A DNA stretch of 64,000 bases from Qipengyuania gaetbuli (GCF_020171365.1 NZ_JAIUZO010000002.1:248001-312000); one strand, 5' to 3'; counted from the stretch's first letter, positions 33,172 through 43,175 are shown. Made by a program: numbers and translations. Notes: generated by a model not told the origin, from the sequence alone.

Positions 33172-34842
33172 ATGACCACTCGCCCCACTCCCGCCGCCGC
33201 CAAGCTGCTCGTCGACTGCCTGACCGAACAGGGGTGCGAGCGTATCTTCACCGTGCCCGGCGAAAGCTTCCTGCAGGTGCTTGATGCGCTGGCAGGGCAG
33301 GATTCCATCGATCTCGTAACCTGCCGCCAGGAAGGCGGGGTCGCGATGATGGCATGCGCCGACGGCGCGATGACCGGCAGGCCCGGTGTCGCTTTCGTGA
33401 CCCGCGGTCCGGGCGCGACCAATGCCAGCATCGGCGTCCATGTCGCCATGCAGGATTCGCAGCCGATGATCATGTTCGTGGGCGATGTCGATTCGGGCAT
33501 GCGCGACCGCGAAGGCTTCCAGGAAGTCGACTTTGCCGCCTTCTTCGGCCCCATCGCCAAGTGGGCCGCTCGGATCGATTCCGCCGATCGCATCCCCGAA
33601 TACGTGGCGCGCGCCTACGCCACGGCTATCTCCGGACGTCCCGGCCCCGTCGTGCTTGCCCTGCCGGAAGACATGCTGAGCCACGAGACCCCTGCCCGCC
33701 CGCGCAAGCGGGTCGAACGTCCGGCTCAGGCCCCCTGCCCCGACGCCATGCGGGCAATGATGGACCTCATCGCCGATGCCGCAGCGCCAGTCGCCATCAT
33801 CGGCGGTGCGGGCTGGAATGCGAAGGCGCGCGAGCATTTCCAGCTCTTTGCCGAACGGATCGGCATCCCGGTCGCCACCGCCTTCCGGCGGCAGGATGCG
33901 ATATCGCCGTCGAGCCGCGTCTATGCCGGTGCGCTGGGTTACGGTCCCAACCCCAAGCTGGTCGAGCGGGTGAAGAATGCCGACCTCATCCTGGCGGTGG
34001 GCGCCCGCCTCGGTGAAGCGACCACCGATGGCTATACGGTCCCGCCGCTGATTGCCGAGGATCGCAAGCTGGTGCACGTCCATCCCGATCCCAACGAGCT
34101 TAACCGCGTATACCCCGCCGATCTCGCCATTTGCGCCGAGATGGACGAGTTCGCAGAAAGTGCAGCGCTGTGGGACGACGGCTCCGTCATCGATTTCGAT
34201 GCCGGTGCCGAAGCGAATGCCGAATGGCAGGCCTGGGCGACCGCGAAGCCCGGCGAATATGCACTCGACATGGCATCCTGTGTGCAATTCATGCGCGACA
34301 CGCTTCCTGCCGACAGCATCATCTGTAACGGCGCCGGCAATTTCGCCGGCTGGTGGCACCGCTATTGGCGGTACGAAGGCTATCCCAGCCAGCTCGCACC
34401 GACCTGCGGCGCGATGGGCTACGGCGTGCCTGCGGCCGTTGCTGCCGCGCTACGCCACAAGGACCGCACGGTCGTGGCTGTTGCCGGAGACGGCGACTTC
34501 CTGATGAACGGCCAGGAACTCGCCACGGTCGTGCAGCACGGAGCCGATCTCCTCGTGATCGTGGTCGACAACGGCGCTTACGGTACGATCCGTATGCACC
34601 AGGAACGCGAATTTCCAGGGGACGAGCGGATCAGCGGCACGCGCCTCGCCAACCCTGACTTCGCGGCGCTTGCCTCGGCCTATGGCGGTTGGTCCGCCCG
34701 CGCCGAAACGACGCAGGAATTCAGGGACGCGCTCGTCGCGGCGCAGGGCCGAAGCGGCCTGCGGCTGATCCACTGCGTGATCGAAGTCGAACAGCTTGCT
34801 GCAAGCGGCGCAACCGTCAGCGGTTTGCGCAGCAGGGGCTAG
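33172..34842 (+). CDS. Thiamine diphosphate-dependent enzyme, acetolactate synthase-like
   Basis: A 556-residue protein of the acetolactate synthase/benzoylformate decarboxylase family. The N-terminal pyrimidine domain has FTVPGESFLQVLDAL with the conserved glutamate. The pyrophosphate domain has GDGDFLMNGQELATVVQHG to DNGAYG (the GDG...N motif; D-N-G replaces N-N). No regulatory small subunit follows, so an anabolic role in branched-chain synthesis is unlikely. A catabolic or oxalyl/sulfo-type lyase is open. ATG 33172 starts MTTRPTPAAAKLLV; no clear Shine-Dalgarno. Confidence 0.78.
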   Translation: MTTRPTPAAAKLLVDCLTEQGCERIFTVPGESFLQVLDALAGQDSIDLVTCRQEGGVAMMACADGAMTGRPGVAFVTRGPGATNASIGVHVAMQDSQPMIMFVGDVDSGMRDREGFQEVDFAAFFGPIAKWAARIDSADRIPEYVARAYATAISGRPGPVVLALPEDMLSHETPARPRKRVERPAQAPCPDAMRAMMDLIADAAAPVAIIGGAGWNAKAREHFQLFAERIGIPVATAFRRQDAISPSSRVYAGALGYGPNPKLVERVKNADLILAVGARLGEATTDGYTVPPLIAEDRKLVHVHPDPNELNRVYPADLAICAEMDEFAESAALWDDGSVIDFDAGAEANAEWQAWATAKPGEYALDMASCVQFMRDTLPADSIICNGAGNFAGWWHRYWRYEGYPSQLAPTCGAMGYGVPAAVAAALRHKDRTVVAVAGDGDFLMNGQELATVVQHGADLLVIVVDNGAYGTIRMHQEREFPGDERISGTRLANPDFAALASAYGGWSARAETTQEFRDALVAAQGRSGLRLIHCVIEVEQLAASGATVSGLRSRG

Positions 34843-34849
34843 TCGCCGG

Positions 34850-35260
34850 TCAGATACCTGCCATCGAGCAGATCACCGACCATTCGGCAGGAGTAATTTC
34901 TGCGACCGACAGGCGCGAGAGCTTCACCAGCTCGCAATTTTCGAGCTGGGGTTCGGCCTTGATCTGCTTGAGCGTGACGGCATGCGGCAGCTTGGTCTTG
35001 GGCTTGACCTTGACCGCAGCCCACTTGCCTTCCGGGTCGGTGGGATCCGTGATTCCGGCAACGCTGACCTCGCAGATGCCGACAATCTCCAGCCCTTCGC
35101 GCGAATGGTAGAAGAAGGCCTGGTCGCCCACCTCCATCGCGGCAAGGTTGTTCTTGGCCCGGTGATTGCGCACGCCGTCCCAGGTTCCCTCGCCTTCCGC
35201 GACGAGATCGTCCCAGCTGTATTTGAACGGTTCGGACTTCATCAGCCAGTAGCGGGCCAT
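34850..35260 (-). CDS. EVE domain protein
   Basis: A 136-residue EVE (PUA-like) domain protein: ARYWLMKSEPFKYSWDDL, WDGVRNHRAKNNLAAM, and DQAFFYHS are the hallmark segments. EVE domains bind modified bases such as 5-methylcytosine; the cellular role is not settled. ATG 35260 is preceded by AAGGAG; the longer frame is rejected. Tail to tail with the ThDP enzyme (7 nt). Confidence 0.9.
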   Translation of the reverse strand: MARYWLMKSEPFKYSWDDLVAEGEGTWDGVRNHRAKNNLAAMEVGDQAFFYHSREGLEIVGICEVSVAGITDPTDPEGKWAAVKVKPKTKLPHAVTLKQIKAEPQLENCELVKLSRLSVAEITPAEWSVICSMAGI

Positions 35261-35352
35261 GTGCGGAAATCTCCTTCGTGCTTGCTTGCCGCGACGCCCT
35301 AGCGCGAGCTTCGCGGCATGGCCAGAACCCCCTCCACAGGCACCTCGCGGGG

Positions 35353-35367
35353 TTAACCGCTTCTTAG
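35353..35367. promoter_or_regulatory. Near-consensus CtrA-like box
   Basis: TTAACCGCTTCTTAG matches TTAA-N7-TTAA at 7 of 8 positions. It lies 50-65 nt before the GGDEF-EAL gene start, the position of a -35 element used by CtrA as an activator. It is also between that gene and the divergent EVE gene. Confidence 0.35.
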
Positions 35368-35417
35368 ACATCCCCCTCTAGAAACAGCCTACTGACAAGC
35401 GTGTCGCGGGGGACAAT

Positions 35418-37106
35418 TTGGGCCAGGAACCCACCAGGGAACGGACTGAAAAAGAAGCGAAAGTGCGGCTACCCAAAGCTTCGCACGACCTGCTGACGCG
35501 CGGCATCGCCTTTGCCGCGATGATCCTGTTCGTCGGTACGGCAGGCGTTGCCCTGCCCAATGTCTTCAAGACCTGGACCGGAAGCGCAGGCGGACCGGAC
35601 ATCATTCTGACCAATGCGCTGATCCTCAATATTGCGCTGATCCTGCTCGGCTGGCATCGCTACAAGGCGCTGAACACCGAACTGGTCGCACGCCGCAAGT
35701 CCGAACAGGAAGCCCGCCGCCTTGCAGAAATCGACGACCTCACAGGCTGCCTGAACCGGCGCAGTTTCGCGGACCGTCTCGCGGTCCTGCTCAAGACCGA
35801 ATGCAGCAATGAACGGGCACTTGCCGCCATCGCGGTCGACCTCGACAACTTCAAGCAGGTGAACGACCTCAACGGCCACATGGCGGGAGACGCAGTACTG
35901 CGCGCCACGGCCCAGCGGATCGAGCGTACTTTGCCGGCCGGCGGTGTGCTGGCCCGTATCGGAGGCGACGAATTCCTCTGCGTCGTGCCCTATTACGTGA
36001 ATGTCGCGGACCGGATCGAACACCTCGCGACCCGCATGATCGAAGCCGTGGCGACCTCCGTCTCCCATGAAGGCGTATCGCTCGACGTTACGGTGTCGAT
36101 CGGCATCGCCAGCTCCATTCACCTGGACGAGGAACTGGCGGCGGACAGCGCGGCCCAGGACCTGATGCATAAGGCGGACATCGCCATGTATCACGCCAAG
36201 AAGCAGGGCAAGAACCGCTACTACTGGTTCGAAGCGCCGATGGAGAACGAGCTGCGTTTCCGGAACAAGCTGGAGGCTGGCATCCGTGCAGGTATCGCGA
36301 ACGGGGAATTCGTTCCTTACTACGAACAGCAGATCGATCTGGAGACCGACAAGCTGGTCGGATTCGAGATGCTGGCCCGCTGGGAATCGCCCGAACTGGG
36401 CGTGGTCGGTCCCGATATCTTCATCCCGATCGCCGAGGAAATCGGTGCCATCGGCGAACTGTCCGAAAATCTCATCGCGCAGGCTTTCGAAGATGCGAAG
36501 GAATGGGATCCGGAACTGACCCTGTCGGTCAATATTTCGCCCGTGCAGATGCGCGATCCGTGGTTTGCGCAGAAAATCCTCAAGCTTCTGGTGGCGCACC
36601 GCTTCCCGCCCAACCGACTCGACATCGAGATCACCGAAACCTGCCTGCACGAAAATGTCGGCATGGTCCGTTCGATGATTACCAGCCTGCGCAACCAGGG
36701 CGTGCACGTCAGCCTCGACGATTTCGGGACGGGCTATTCCAGCCTCTCGCAGCTGCGCAGCCTGCCTTTCGACCGGCTCAAGATCGACCGCAGCTTCATC
36801 GGCGAACTGCGCCAGCAGGAAAACGGCGATGCGCTGGTCAATGCCATAGTAGCGATGAGCGATGGTCTGAAACTGCCGATCACTGCCGAAGGCATCGAGA
36901 ACGAGACGATCCTCGAGGCCCTGAAGAGGCTCGGCAAGATGAAAGGCCAAGGGTATCACTACGGCCGCCCCGAACCGGCCAACAAGGTTCGCGAACGGCT
37001 TGCCGATCACGGTCTGCTTGCCGGCCCGCCCGAGCAGGTGGTGGACCTTGCCGAGCAGCGCGAGAAGCGCAGCGACAATCCTTCGGCAGACCAGCGCGCG
37101 GGCTGA
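35418..37106 (+). CDS. GGDEF-EAL protein (c-di-GMP cyclase/phosphodiesterase)
   Basis: A 562-residue protein. Two membrane helices (about residues 28-48 and 61-79), then GGDEF (residues 182-186, intact) and an EAL domain. EAL is written EML (residues 317-319), but the metal and catalytic segments SVNISPVQ, DIEITE, DDFGTGYSSL, LKIDRSF and AEGIE are all present, and QGYHYGRP closes the domain. So phosphodiesterase activity is likely and cyclase activity possible. No RxxD inhibitory site precedes GGDEF. Start TTG 35418 with GGGGGACA upstream; GTG 35463 is an alternative. Confidence 0.9.
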   Translation: MGQEPTRERTEKEAKVRLPKASHDLLTRGIAFAAMILFVGTAGVALPNVFKTWTGSAGGPDIILTNALILNIALILLGWHRYKALNTELVARRKSEQEARRLAEIDDLTGCLNRRSFADRLAVLLKTECSNERALAAIAVDLDNFKQVNDLNGHMAGDAVLRATAQRIERTLPAGGVLARIGGDEFLCVVPYYVNVADRIEHLATRMIEAVATSVSHEGVSLDVTVSIGIASSIHLDEELAADSAAQDLMHKADIAMYHAKKQGKNRYYWFEAPMENELRFRNKLEAGIRAGIANGEFVPYYEQQIDLETDKLVGFEMLARWESPELGVVGPDIFIPIAEEIGAIGELSENLIAQAFEDAKEWDPELTLSVNISPVQMRDPWFAQKILKLLVAHRFPPNRLDIEITETCLHENVGMVRSMITSLRNQGVHVSLDDFGTGYSSLSQLRSLPFDRLKIDRSFIGELRQQENGDALVNAIVAMSDGLKLPITAEGIENETILEALKRLGKMKGQGYHYGRPEPANKVRERLADHGLLAGPPEQVVDLAEQREKRSDNPSADQRAG

Positions 37107-37147
37107 TACTGGACGCTGGGCCCGCGAGGGCATAGATGCGCGCCATA

Positions 37148-37957
37148 ATGCGCGTTCCCTTCATCAAGATGCACGGCCTCGGCAACGACTTCGTCGTGCT
37201 GGATGCGCGCGTCGATGACCTGCCCGAACTGACCGGCGACACGGTGCGCCGACTGGCCGACCGCTTCACCGGTATCGGCTGCGACCAGCTTATTCTTCTC
37301 GCGCCGAGCGCGGATGCAGACTTCGCAATGCGCATCTTCAACCATGACGGCAGCGAAGTCGGCGCCTGCGGCAATGCGACCCGCGCCGTTGCCATGCTCC
37401 ACGGCAAGGAAGCCCGGATCGCCACCGCCGGCGGCCTGCTGCTGGCTTCACCTACCCAAGGCGGGGCGAGCGTGGACATGGGCGTGCCGCGCTTCGACTG
37501 GGGAGCGATCCCTCTCGCTTACCCAATGGACACGCTGTCCATGCCGGTCGGCTGGGATATGCTGGAAAACCCAGGCGCGGTGAACGTGGGCAATCCGCAC
37601 GTGATCTTCTTCGCCGACGATACCGATGCCGTCCCGCTCGATCGCCTCGGCCCCGAGATCGAGAACGACCCGCTGTTTCCCGAACGCGTGAACGTCAATG
37701 TGGCCACCATCTTGGCACCCGACCACATTCGCCTGCGGGTATGGGAACGGGGTGCCGGCCTCACCTTGGCCTGCGGCACCGGTGCCTGCGCCACGGCAGT
37801 CCACGCCATGCGCCGCCGCCTTGTCGAGCCCATGGTCACGGTGACCCTGCCCGGCGGCGATCTCCAGATCGAATGGAGCGAAGGTGGCAGCATCCACATG
37901 ACGGGTCCTGCGACCGAAAGCTTCCGCGGCAGCTTCGAATGGGCCGACTACGCATGA
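37148..37957 (+). CDS. dapF: Diaminopimelate epimerase
   Basis: A 269-residue enzyme that converts LL- to meso-diaminopimelate for lysine and peptidoglycan. The two catalytic cysteines are in GACGNATRA and ACGTGACAT. The start MRVPFIKMHGLGNDFVV is the family N-terminus; an ATG four codons earlier is possible. It overlaps mtaB by ATGA at 37954-37957. First gene of dapF-mtaB-ftsY-yciB. Confidence 0.97.
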   Translation: MRVPFIKMHGLGNDFVVLDARVDDLPELTGDTVRRLADRFTGIGCDQLILLAPSADADFAMRIFNHDGSEVGACGNATRAVAMLHGKEARIATAGGLLLASPTQGGASVDMGVPRFDWGAIPLAYPMDTLSMPVGWDMLENPGAVNVGNPHVIFFADDTDAVPLDRLGPEIENDPLFPERVNVNVATILAPDHIRLRVWERGAGLTLACGTGACATAVHAMRRRLVEPMVTVTLPGGDLQIEWSEGGSIHMTGPATESFRGSFEWADYA

Positions 37958-39129
37958 ATGCGCCGCAAGTCGTCTCGCTAGGTTGCCGCCTGAACCTCTC
38001 CGAAAGCGAACGTATCCGCGCCATGCTGGCGGGCGAGAACGACCTCGTCGTCGTCAACAGCTGCGCCGTGACCAGCGAGGCCGTGCGTCAGACGCGCCAG
38101 GCCATCCGCCGTGCGCGCCGCGCCAATCCGGATGCCCGCCTCATCGTCACCGGTTGCGCCGCCGAGGTGGAGCGCGAAGCCATCGCCGCAATGCCGGAGG
38201 TCGACGGCCTTGTCGCCAATACCGCCAAGCTCGACCCGCGCGCCTGGAACGTCCCGCAATCACCGCCGCCGGTAGCCAAGCGCCGCACCCGCGCCTTCGT
38301 TGCGGTCCAGAACGGCTGCGATCATGCCTGCACCTTCTGCGTCATCCCACAGGGACGCGGAACCAGCCGCTCGCTGTCCGTGGACGAAGTGGTCGCGGAA
38401 GTGGCGCGCCATGTTTCGGAAGGCGCGCAGGAGGTCGTCCTGACCGGCGTCGATGTGACTTCATGGGGTCACGACCTGCCCGGCCGCCCTGCGCTTGGCG
38501 CGATGGTGCGCACCGTACTCGACCGCTTTCCCGAATTGCCGCGCCTGCGCATGTCCTCGCTCGACGGCATCGAGGTGGACGAGGAGCTGTTCGATCTGTT
38601 CGCGACCGAGCGCCGCCTCATGCCGCATCTCCATCTCTCGCTGCAGCACGGCCACGATCTCATCCTGAAGCGCATGAAGCGCCGGCACAGCCGCGCCGAT
38701 GCCGTCCAGTTGGTGGCAAACCTCAAGCAGCGCCGAACCGACATCGCTATCGGTGCCGACCTCATCGCCGGTTTCCCGACCGAGACAGGGGAACATCACG
38801 CGGCAACCCATTCGATCATCGAAGAACTCGGCATCGTACACGGGCACATCTTCCCCTACTCGCCCCGCCCCGGCACCCCTGCTGCGCGCATGCCGCAGGT
38901 CGAGCGCGAGGTGGTCAAGCGCCGCGCCGGCGAACTGCGCGCAGCCGTCGCCAAGGTGCGCGCAGAGTGGCTGGCAACGCTCGTCGATAAGCCGCTGTCC
39001 GTCCTCGCCGAACGCGACGGGACGGGCTATTCGCAAAACTTCGCGCGGGTTCGCATGCCTGCGGGTACAGAGGCCGGGCGGATCGTGACGATCGCCCCCA
39101 AGACTATCGAGGACGACCTCCTGGTATGA
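37954..39129 (+). CDS. mtaB: tRNA t6A37 methylthiotransferase MtaB
   Basis: A 391-residue radical SAM methylthiotransferase. UPF0004 domain cysteines lie in SLGCRLN, NSCAVT, and VTGCAAEV; the radical SAM motif is CDHACTFC (CxxxCxxC). It adds a methylthio group to t6A37 of tRNAs reading ANN codons. The neighbour order dapF-mtaB-ftsY is common in alphaproteobacteria. 4-nt overlaps on both sides (ATGA at 39126-39129 with ftsY). Confidence 0.94.
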   Translation: MNAPQVVSLGCRLNLSESERIRAMLAGENDLVVVNSCAVTSEAVRQTRQAIRRARRANPDARLIVTGCAAEVEREAIAAMPEVDGLVANTAKLDPRAWNVPQSPPPVAKRRTRAFVAVQNGCDHACTFCVIPQGRGTSRSLSVDEVVAEVARHVSEGAQEVVLTGVDVTSWGHDLPGRPALGAMVRTVLDRFPELPRLRMSSLDGIEVDEELFDLFATERRLMPHLHLSLQHGHDLILKRMKRRHSRADAVQLVANLKQRRTDIAIGADLIAGFPTETGEHHAATHSIIEELGIVHGHIFPYSPRPGTPAARMPQVEREVVKRRAGELRAAVAKVRAEWLATLVDKPLSVLAERDGTGYSQNFARVRMPAGTEAGRIVTIAPKTIEDDLLV

Positions 39130-40049
39130 GTAAACCCAGCTGGACCGAGCGCCTGTTCGGCGGCTTCAAGAAGACGTCGGAACGCCTGAGCGAGAACCTC
39201 ACCGAGGTGGTCAGCAAGGCGCGGCTCGATGATGCCACGCTCGACGATGTCGAAGATGCGCTGATCATGTCGGACCTCGGCCCGAGTGCTGCTGCGCGCA
39301 TCCGCGCCAAGCTCAAGGACAAGCGCTTCGGCCTCGAAATCAGCGCGCAGGAACTGAAGGAAGCGGTGGCAGAGGAAATCGCCGCCATCCTGCGCCCTGT
39401 TGCCAAACCGCTCGAAATCACGGCCTTCCCGCGCCCGCAGGTCGTGCTGGTGATCGGCGTCAATGGCAGCGGCAAGACCACGACCATCGCCAAGCTGGCC
39501 CACCTGTTCAAGGAAGACGATTATGCCGTCATGCTGGCGGCAGGCGATACTTTCCGAGCGGCGGCCATCGGCCAGCTCCAGACTTGGGCCGACCGGGTCG
39601 ACGTGCCGATCGTGCGCGGCCCCGAAGGCGGTGACCCTGCCTCGATCGTGTTCGACGCGGTCAAGAAGGGCACGGAAATCGGCACCGACGTCCTGATCGT
39701 CGACACTGCCGGACGCCTGCAGAACAAGCGCGAGCTGATGGACGAGCTGGCAAAGATCCGCAAAGTCCTCGGCCGTCTCAACCCCGAAGCGCCGCACGAC
39801 GTGGTGCTGGTACTCGATGCGACCAACGGGCAGAATGCGCTTTCGCAGATCGATGTCTTCAAGGAAGTCGCCGGTGTCACCGGCCTGGTCATGACGAAGC
39901 TCGACGGCACGGCCCGCGGCGGCGTGCTGGTGCAGGCTGCCGAGCAATACGGCCTGCCCATCCATGCCATCGGCGTGGGCGAAAAGATCGACGACCTGCG
40001 CCCGTTCGACCCTGACCTTGTCGCGCGCGTCATCGCGGGGATTGCCTGA
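39126..40049 (+). CDS. ftsY: Signal recognition particle receptor FtsY
   Basis: A 307-residue SRP receptor GTPase with a short N domain. G1 is GVNGSGKTTTIAKLA, G3 is DTAGRLQNKREL, and G4 is TKLDGTARGG. It docks ribosome-SRP complexes to the inner membrane. It lacks the long acidic A domain of Escherichia coli FtsY, which is usual in alphaproteobacteria. The TGA and the yciB ATG share one base (TGATG). Confidence 0.97.
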   Translation: MSKPSWTERLFGGFKKTSERLSENLTEVVSKARLDDATLDDVEDALIMSDLGPSAAARIRAKLKDKRFGLEISAQELKEAVAEEIAAILRPVAKPLEITAFPRPQVVLVIGVNGSGKTTTIAKLAHLFKEDDYAVMLAAGDTFRAAAIGQLQTWADRVDVPIVRGPEGGDPASIVFDAVKKGTEIGTDVLIVDTAGRLQNKRELMDELAKIRKVLGRLNPEAPHDVVLVLDATNGQNALSQIDVFKEVAGVTGLVMTKLDGTARGGVLVQAAEQYGLPIHAIGVGEKIDDLRPFDPDLVARVIAGIA

Positions 40050-40693
40050 TGGCCGAGACGAGCGAGAAGAAACCCACCGGATGGTTGCACACGCTGGTCG
40101 ACTATGGCCCGCTGCTGGTCTTCCTCGGAGTCTACAAGTTCTACCAGCCGCCATCCGATTCCACTTTCGGCGAGATTGCGGCGGTGATCTACGGCACGGT
40201 GGCCTTCATGGTAGCTGCCGTCATCGCCCTAGCGTTCAGCAAGTGGAAGTTCGGCAAGGTCAGCCCGATGCTGATCCTCTCCACCACGCTGATCGTCGGT
40301 TTCGGCGCACTGACCATCTGGCTGCGCGACGAACGTTTCATCCAGTTCAAGCCGACCGCGATCTACGTCCTGTTCGGTGTTGTCCTGATGATCGGCTGGC
40401 TGCGCGATAGGGCGTGGTTGCAGGTCTTGCTGGGCGCTGCCTTCGAGGGCGTGACGCACGAAGGCTGGATGAAGCTGTCGCGCAACTGGGGCATCTTCTT
40501 CTTCGCTCTCGCCGCGCTCAACGAGGTGCTGGTGCGAACCATGAGTTTCGAAGGCTGGCTCTGGGCGAAGCTGTGGGTGTTCCTGCCGCTCAGCTTCCTG
40601 TTCACTTTCACGCAGGTCCCGATGCTGCTGCGTCACGGCCTTTCGTTCGAGGATACGGACGAGGTGATGCAGGACGAACCGCCGACCGGCTGA
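40049..40693 (+). CDS. yciB: Inner-membrane-spanning protein YciB (septation protein A family)
   Basis: A 214-residue membrane protein with five or six helices. The family pattern is DYGPLLVFLGVYKFY, TFGEIAAVIYGTVAFMVAA, and FEGVTHEGWMKLSRNWGIFF, ending in LFTFTQVPMLLRHG. It affects envelope integrity and septation. Last gene of dapF-mtaB-ftsY-yciB. Its stop abuts the next gene's stop to form TGATCA. Confidence 0.92.
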   Translation: MAETSEKKPTGWLHTLVDYGPLLVFLGVYKFYQPPSDSTFGEIAAVIYGTVAFMVAAVIALAFSKWKFGKVSPMLILSTTLIVGFGALTIWLRDERFIQFKPTAIYVLFGVVLMIGWLRDRAWLQVLLGAAFEGVTHEGWMKLSRNWGIFFFALAALNEVLVRTMSFEGWLWAKLWVFLPLSFLFTFTQVPMLLRHGLSFEDTDEVMQDEPPTG

Positions 40694-41197
40694 TCAGACA
40701 TCGTCTCCCGGCGTGATCTTGATCATCACCCGCATCAGCGTGGTGTAGATCAGCACCACCGTGGCGGCCGACAGGCCGACCATCAGCACGGTTCCGGCGA
40801 ATAGGCCGTCATAGACGTTCTTGAACCAAGCGGGCGGCAGTTCCTCGAATTCGCCGATGGGCAGCGCGAACGCCATCAGCAGGAATAGCGAGACCAGCAA
40901 GGTAAGCGCCGATAGCCGCCCGACCATTGCCACATCACGATAGGCGGAATGGTCGAAATCCTCGTCCATGCGGCGGATCATCCCGACCAGCGTCAGCATC
41001 AGGGCAATGATCGTGGCCGATGCCGTGGCGATGGCCGAACCGAGATAAAGGCCGGCGCGCGACAGGGCGTTGAGAAGGTCCACGGCCTCTGCGGCGCTGT
41101 AGACACGGCCGATAGCGGACCGCGCACCGTATCCCAGAAACGCGGCAAGCAGGAAGGTGGCCAACGGCCAGCGGTAACAGGTGACAAACTCCTTCAT
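40694..41197 (-). CDS. Hypothetical four-helix membrane protein
   Basis: A 167-residue protein with about four membrane helices (WPLATFLLAAFLGYGARS; AIATASATIIALMLTLVGMI; LTLLVSLFLLMAFALP; AGTVLMVGLSAATVVLIY) and a short acidic stretch RRMDEDFDHSAYRDVAM between the second and third. No named family recognised. It stands alone between yciB and kup, transcribed like kup, with 40 nt between them; it could be co-transcribed downstream of kup. Coding is credible from helix pattern and length. Confidence 0.7.
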   Translation of the reverse strand: MKEFVTCYRWPLATFLLAAFLGYGARSAIGRVYSAAEAVDLLNALSRAGLYLGSAIATASATIIALMLTLVGMIRRMDEDFDHSAYRDVAMVGRLSALTLLVSLFLLMAFALPIGEFEELPPAWFKNVYDGLFAGTVLMVGLSAATVVLIYTTLMRVMIKITPGDDV

Positions 41198-41237
41198 GCC
41201 TGAATTATGAACGGGCGGAGCGGTCGTTCCTGATTGG

Positions 41238-43175
41238 CTAGATCTCGACCTGGCTCCCCAGTTCCACCACGCGATTGGTCGGCAGGCGGAAGAAGTCCAT
41301 CGCGGTCGCCGCGTTCCTGAGCATCCAGGCGAAGATCTTCTCGCGCCAGATCGGCATGCCCGGCTTGTCGCTGGCGAGAAGCGTCTGGCGACTGAGGAAG
41401 AAGCTGGTGTGCATCATGTCGAACTTGCCGCCGCAGCGCTCCATCTCTTTCAGCCCCTGCGGGACATCGGTTTCCTGCATGAAGCCGTAATGGAGGACCG
41501 CGCGGTAAAAACCGTCGCCAAGGTCATGGATTTCGCAGCGGTGTTCCGCATCGACATAGGGCGTGTCGTCGATCAGCACGGTCAGGATGACCACGCGTTC
41601 GTGGAGCACCTTGTTGTGTTTGATATTGTGGAGCAGCGCCGAAGGCACACCCGCGGTCTGGCTGGCCATGAAGATCGCCGTGCCCGGAACGCGGGTGGCC
41701 GAATTCTTCGCGCTCTTGGCAAAGATTTCGATCGGCAGCGCGGTCTCGCTCATACGGTCGCGCATCAGCTTGCGACCCTTGGCCCAAGTGGTCAGCAAGG
41801 TGAAGGCGACAAGTCCGACGACCAGCGGGAACCAGCCGCCATCAGGCACCTTCACGAGGTTCGCAGCGAAGTAGGCGCCATCGACAATGAGGAAGAACAG
41901 CACGATCGGCAGAGCGACCCACCATTTCCACTTCCATACACCCACGAACAGGACACCCATCAGAATAGTGTCGATAGTCACCGCGCCGGTAACCGCGATG
42001 CCATACGCTGCGGCAAGGTTGGAGGAGGTCTGGAAGGTCAGCACCAGCACGATCACGGCCACCATCAGTGCCCAGTTGATGATCGGGATGTAGATCTGGC
42101 CCGCCTCGGTCTCGCTCGTGTGGCGGATCGACAGGCGCGGCATGAAGCCGAGTTGCATCGCCTGGTGCGTGATCGAGAACGCGCCCGAAATAACCGCCTG
42201 GCTCGCGATAAAGGTCGCCATGGTCGCAAGAATAACCAGCGGCAGTCGGTATTCCTCGCTCGCCAGCAGGAAGAACGGGTTCTTCACCACCTCTGCCGCC
42301 TGTTCGGGTGCAAGGCCGGCGATCATCGCTCCCTGCCCGAAATAGTTCAGCAGCAGGCACGGCATGACAAAACCGAACCACGAGAGGCGCATGGGTCCGC
42401 GACCGAAATGCCCCATGTCCGAATACAGCGCTTCTGCGCCCGTCACCGCCAGCACCACAGCGCCGAGGGCGAGGAAGGCGATGACCCCGTCGGTCACGAA
42501 GAACATGAAGGCGTAGTACGGATTGAGCGCCCAGAGGATATCGGGGTTCTTGAGAATCTGGTTGAGACCGAGGCCCGCCAGCGTGATGAAATAGATGATC
42601 ATCACAGGCGCAAACAGCGCCCCGACCTTGGCGGTGCCGCGGCTTTGCAAGAGGAACAGGAGTACCAGCAGGACAAGTGCGATCGGGATAACCAGCGGAT
42701 CGAGCCTGTGGTCGACCACCGTCAGGCCTTCCACCGCCGAAAGGACGGAGATAGCCGGGGTAATCATGCTGTCCCCGTAGAACAGCGAGGTTGCAAAGAC
42801 CCCCAGCAAGACGACCAGCCAGCCGTAGCTCGATTGCCCGATGTGCCGGCTGATCAGCGCGATCAGGGCGAGGCTTCCGCCCTGCCCCTTGTTGTCGGCG
42901 CGCATGAGGATCGTGACGTACTGGAGCGCGACGACGATCGTCATGGACCAGAAAATGAGACTGACGACACCCAGCACGTGCATGCGGTCGATCGCGATAT
43001 CGACCGCGCCGGAAAAGGTTTCGCGGAAGGCGTAGAGCGGACTGGTGCCGATGTCGCCGAACACGACGCCGATCGCACCCACCGCCAGGGCAGTGCGCGA
43101 CGCGCCATGGCCGTGGCCATGCTGGCCGGACGCGCCCTCGGGGGCCGTATCGCCTACGGTTGCGCTATCGCTCAT
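41238..43175 (-). CDS. kup: Low-affinity potassium transporter Kup
   Basis: A 645-residue KUP/HAK/KT symporter with 12 membrane helices: [24 protein letters not shown] near the N-terminus, [17 protein letters not shown], and [20 protein letters not shown] are family signatures. A C-terminal cytosolic domain of about 150 residues follows (VRILTV-like [14 protein letters not shown]). It imports potassium with protons. Full length. Nothing certain is seen of regulation. Confidence 0.96.
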   Translation of the reverse strand: MSDSATVGDTAPEGASGQHGHGHGASRTALAVGAIGVVFGDIGTSPLYAFRETFSGAVDIAIDRMHVLGVVSLIFWSMTIVVALQYVTILMRADNKGQGGSLALIALISRHIGQSSYGWLVVLLGVFATSLFYGDSMITPAISVLSAVEGLTVVDHRLDPLVIPIALVLLVLLFLLQSRGTAKVGALFAPVMIIYFITLAGLGLNQILKNPDILWALNPYYAFMFFVTDGVIAFLALGAVVLAVTGAEALYSDMGHFGRGPMRLSWFGFVMPCLLLNYFGQGAMIAGLAPEQAAEVVKNPFFLLASEEYRLPLVILATMATFIASQAVISGAFSITHQAMQLGFMPRLSIRHTSETEAGQIYIPIINWALMVAVIVLVLTFQTSSNLAAAYGIAVTGAVTIDTILMGVLFVGVWKWKWWVALPIVLFFLIVDGAYFAANLVKVPDGGWFPLVVGLVAFTLLTTWAKGRKLMRDRMSETALPIEIFAKSAKNSATRVPGTAIFMASQTAGVPSALLHNIKHNKVLHERVVILTVLIDDTPYVDAEHRCEIHDLGDGFYRAVLHYGFMQETDVPQGLKEMERCGGKFDMMHTSFFLSRQTLLASDKPGMPIWREKIFAWMLRNAATAMDFFRLPTNRVVELGSQVEI

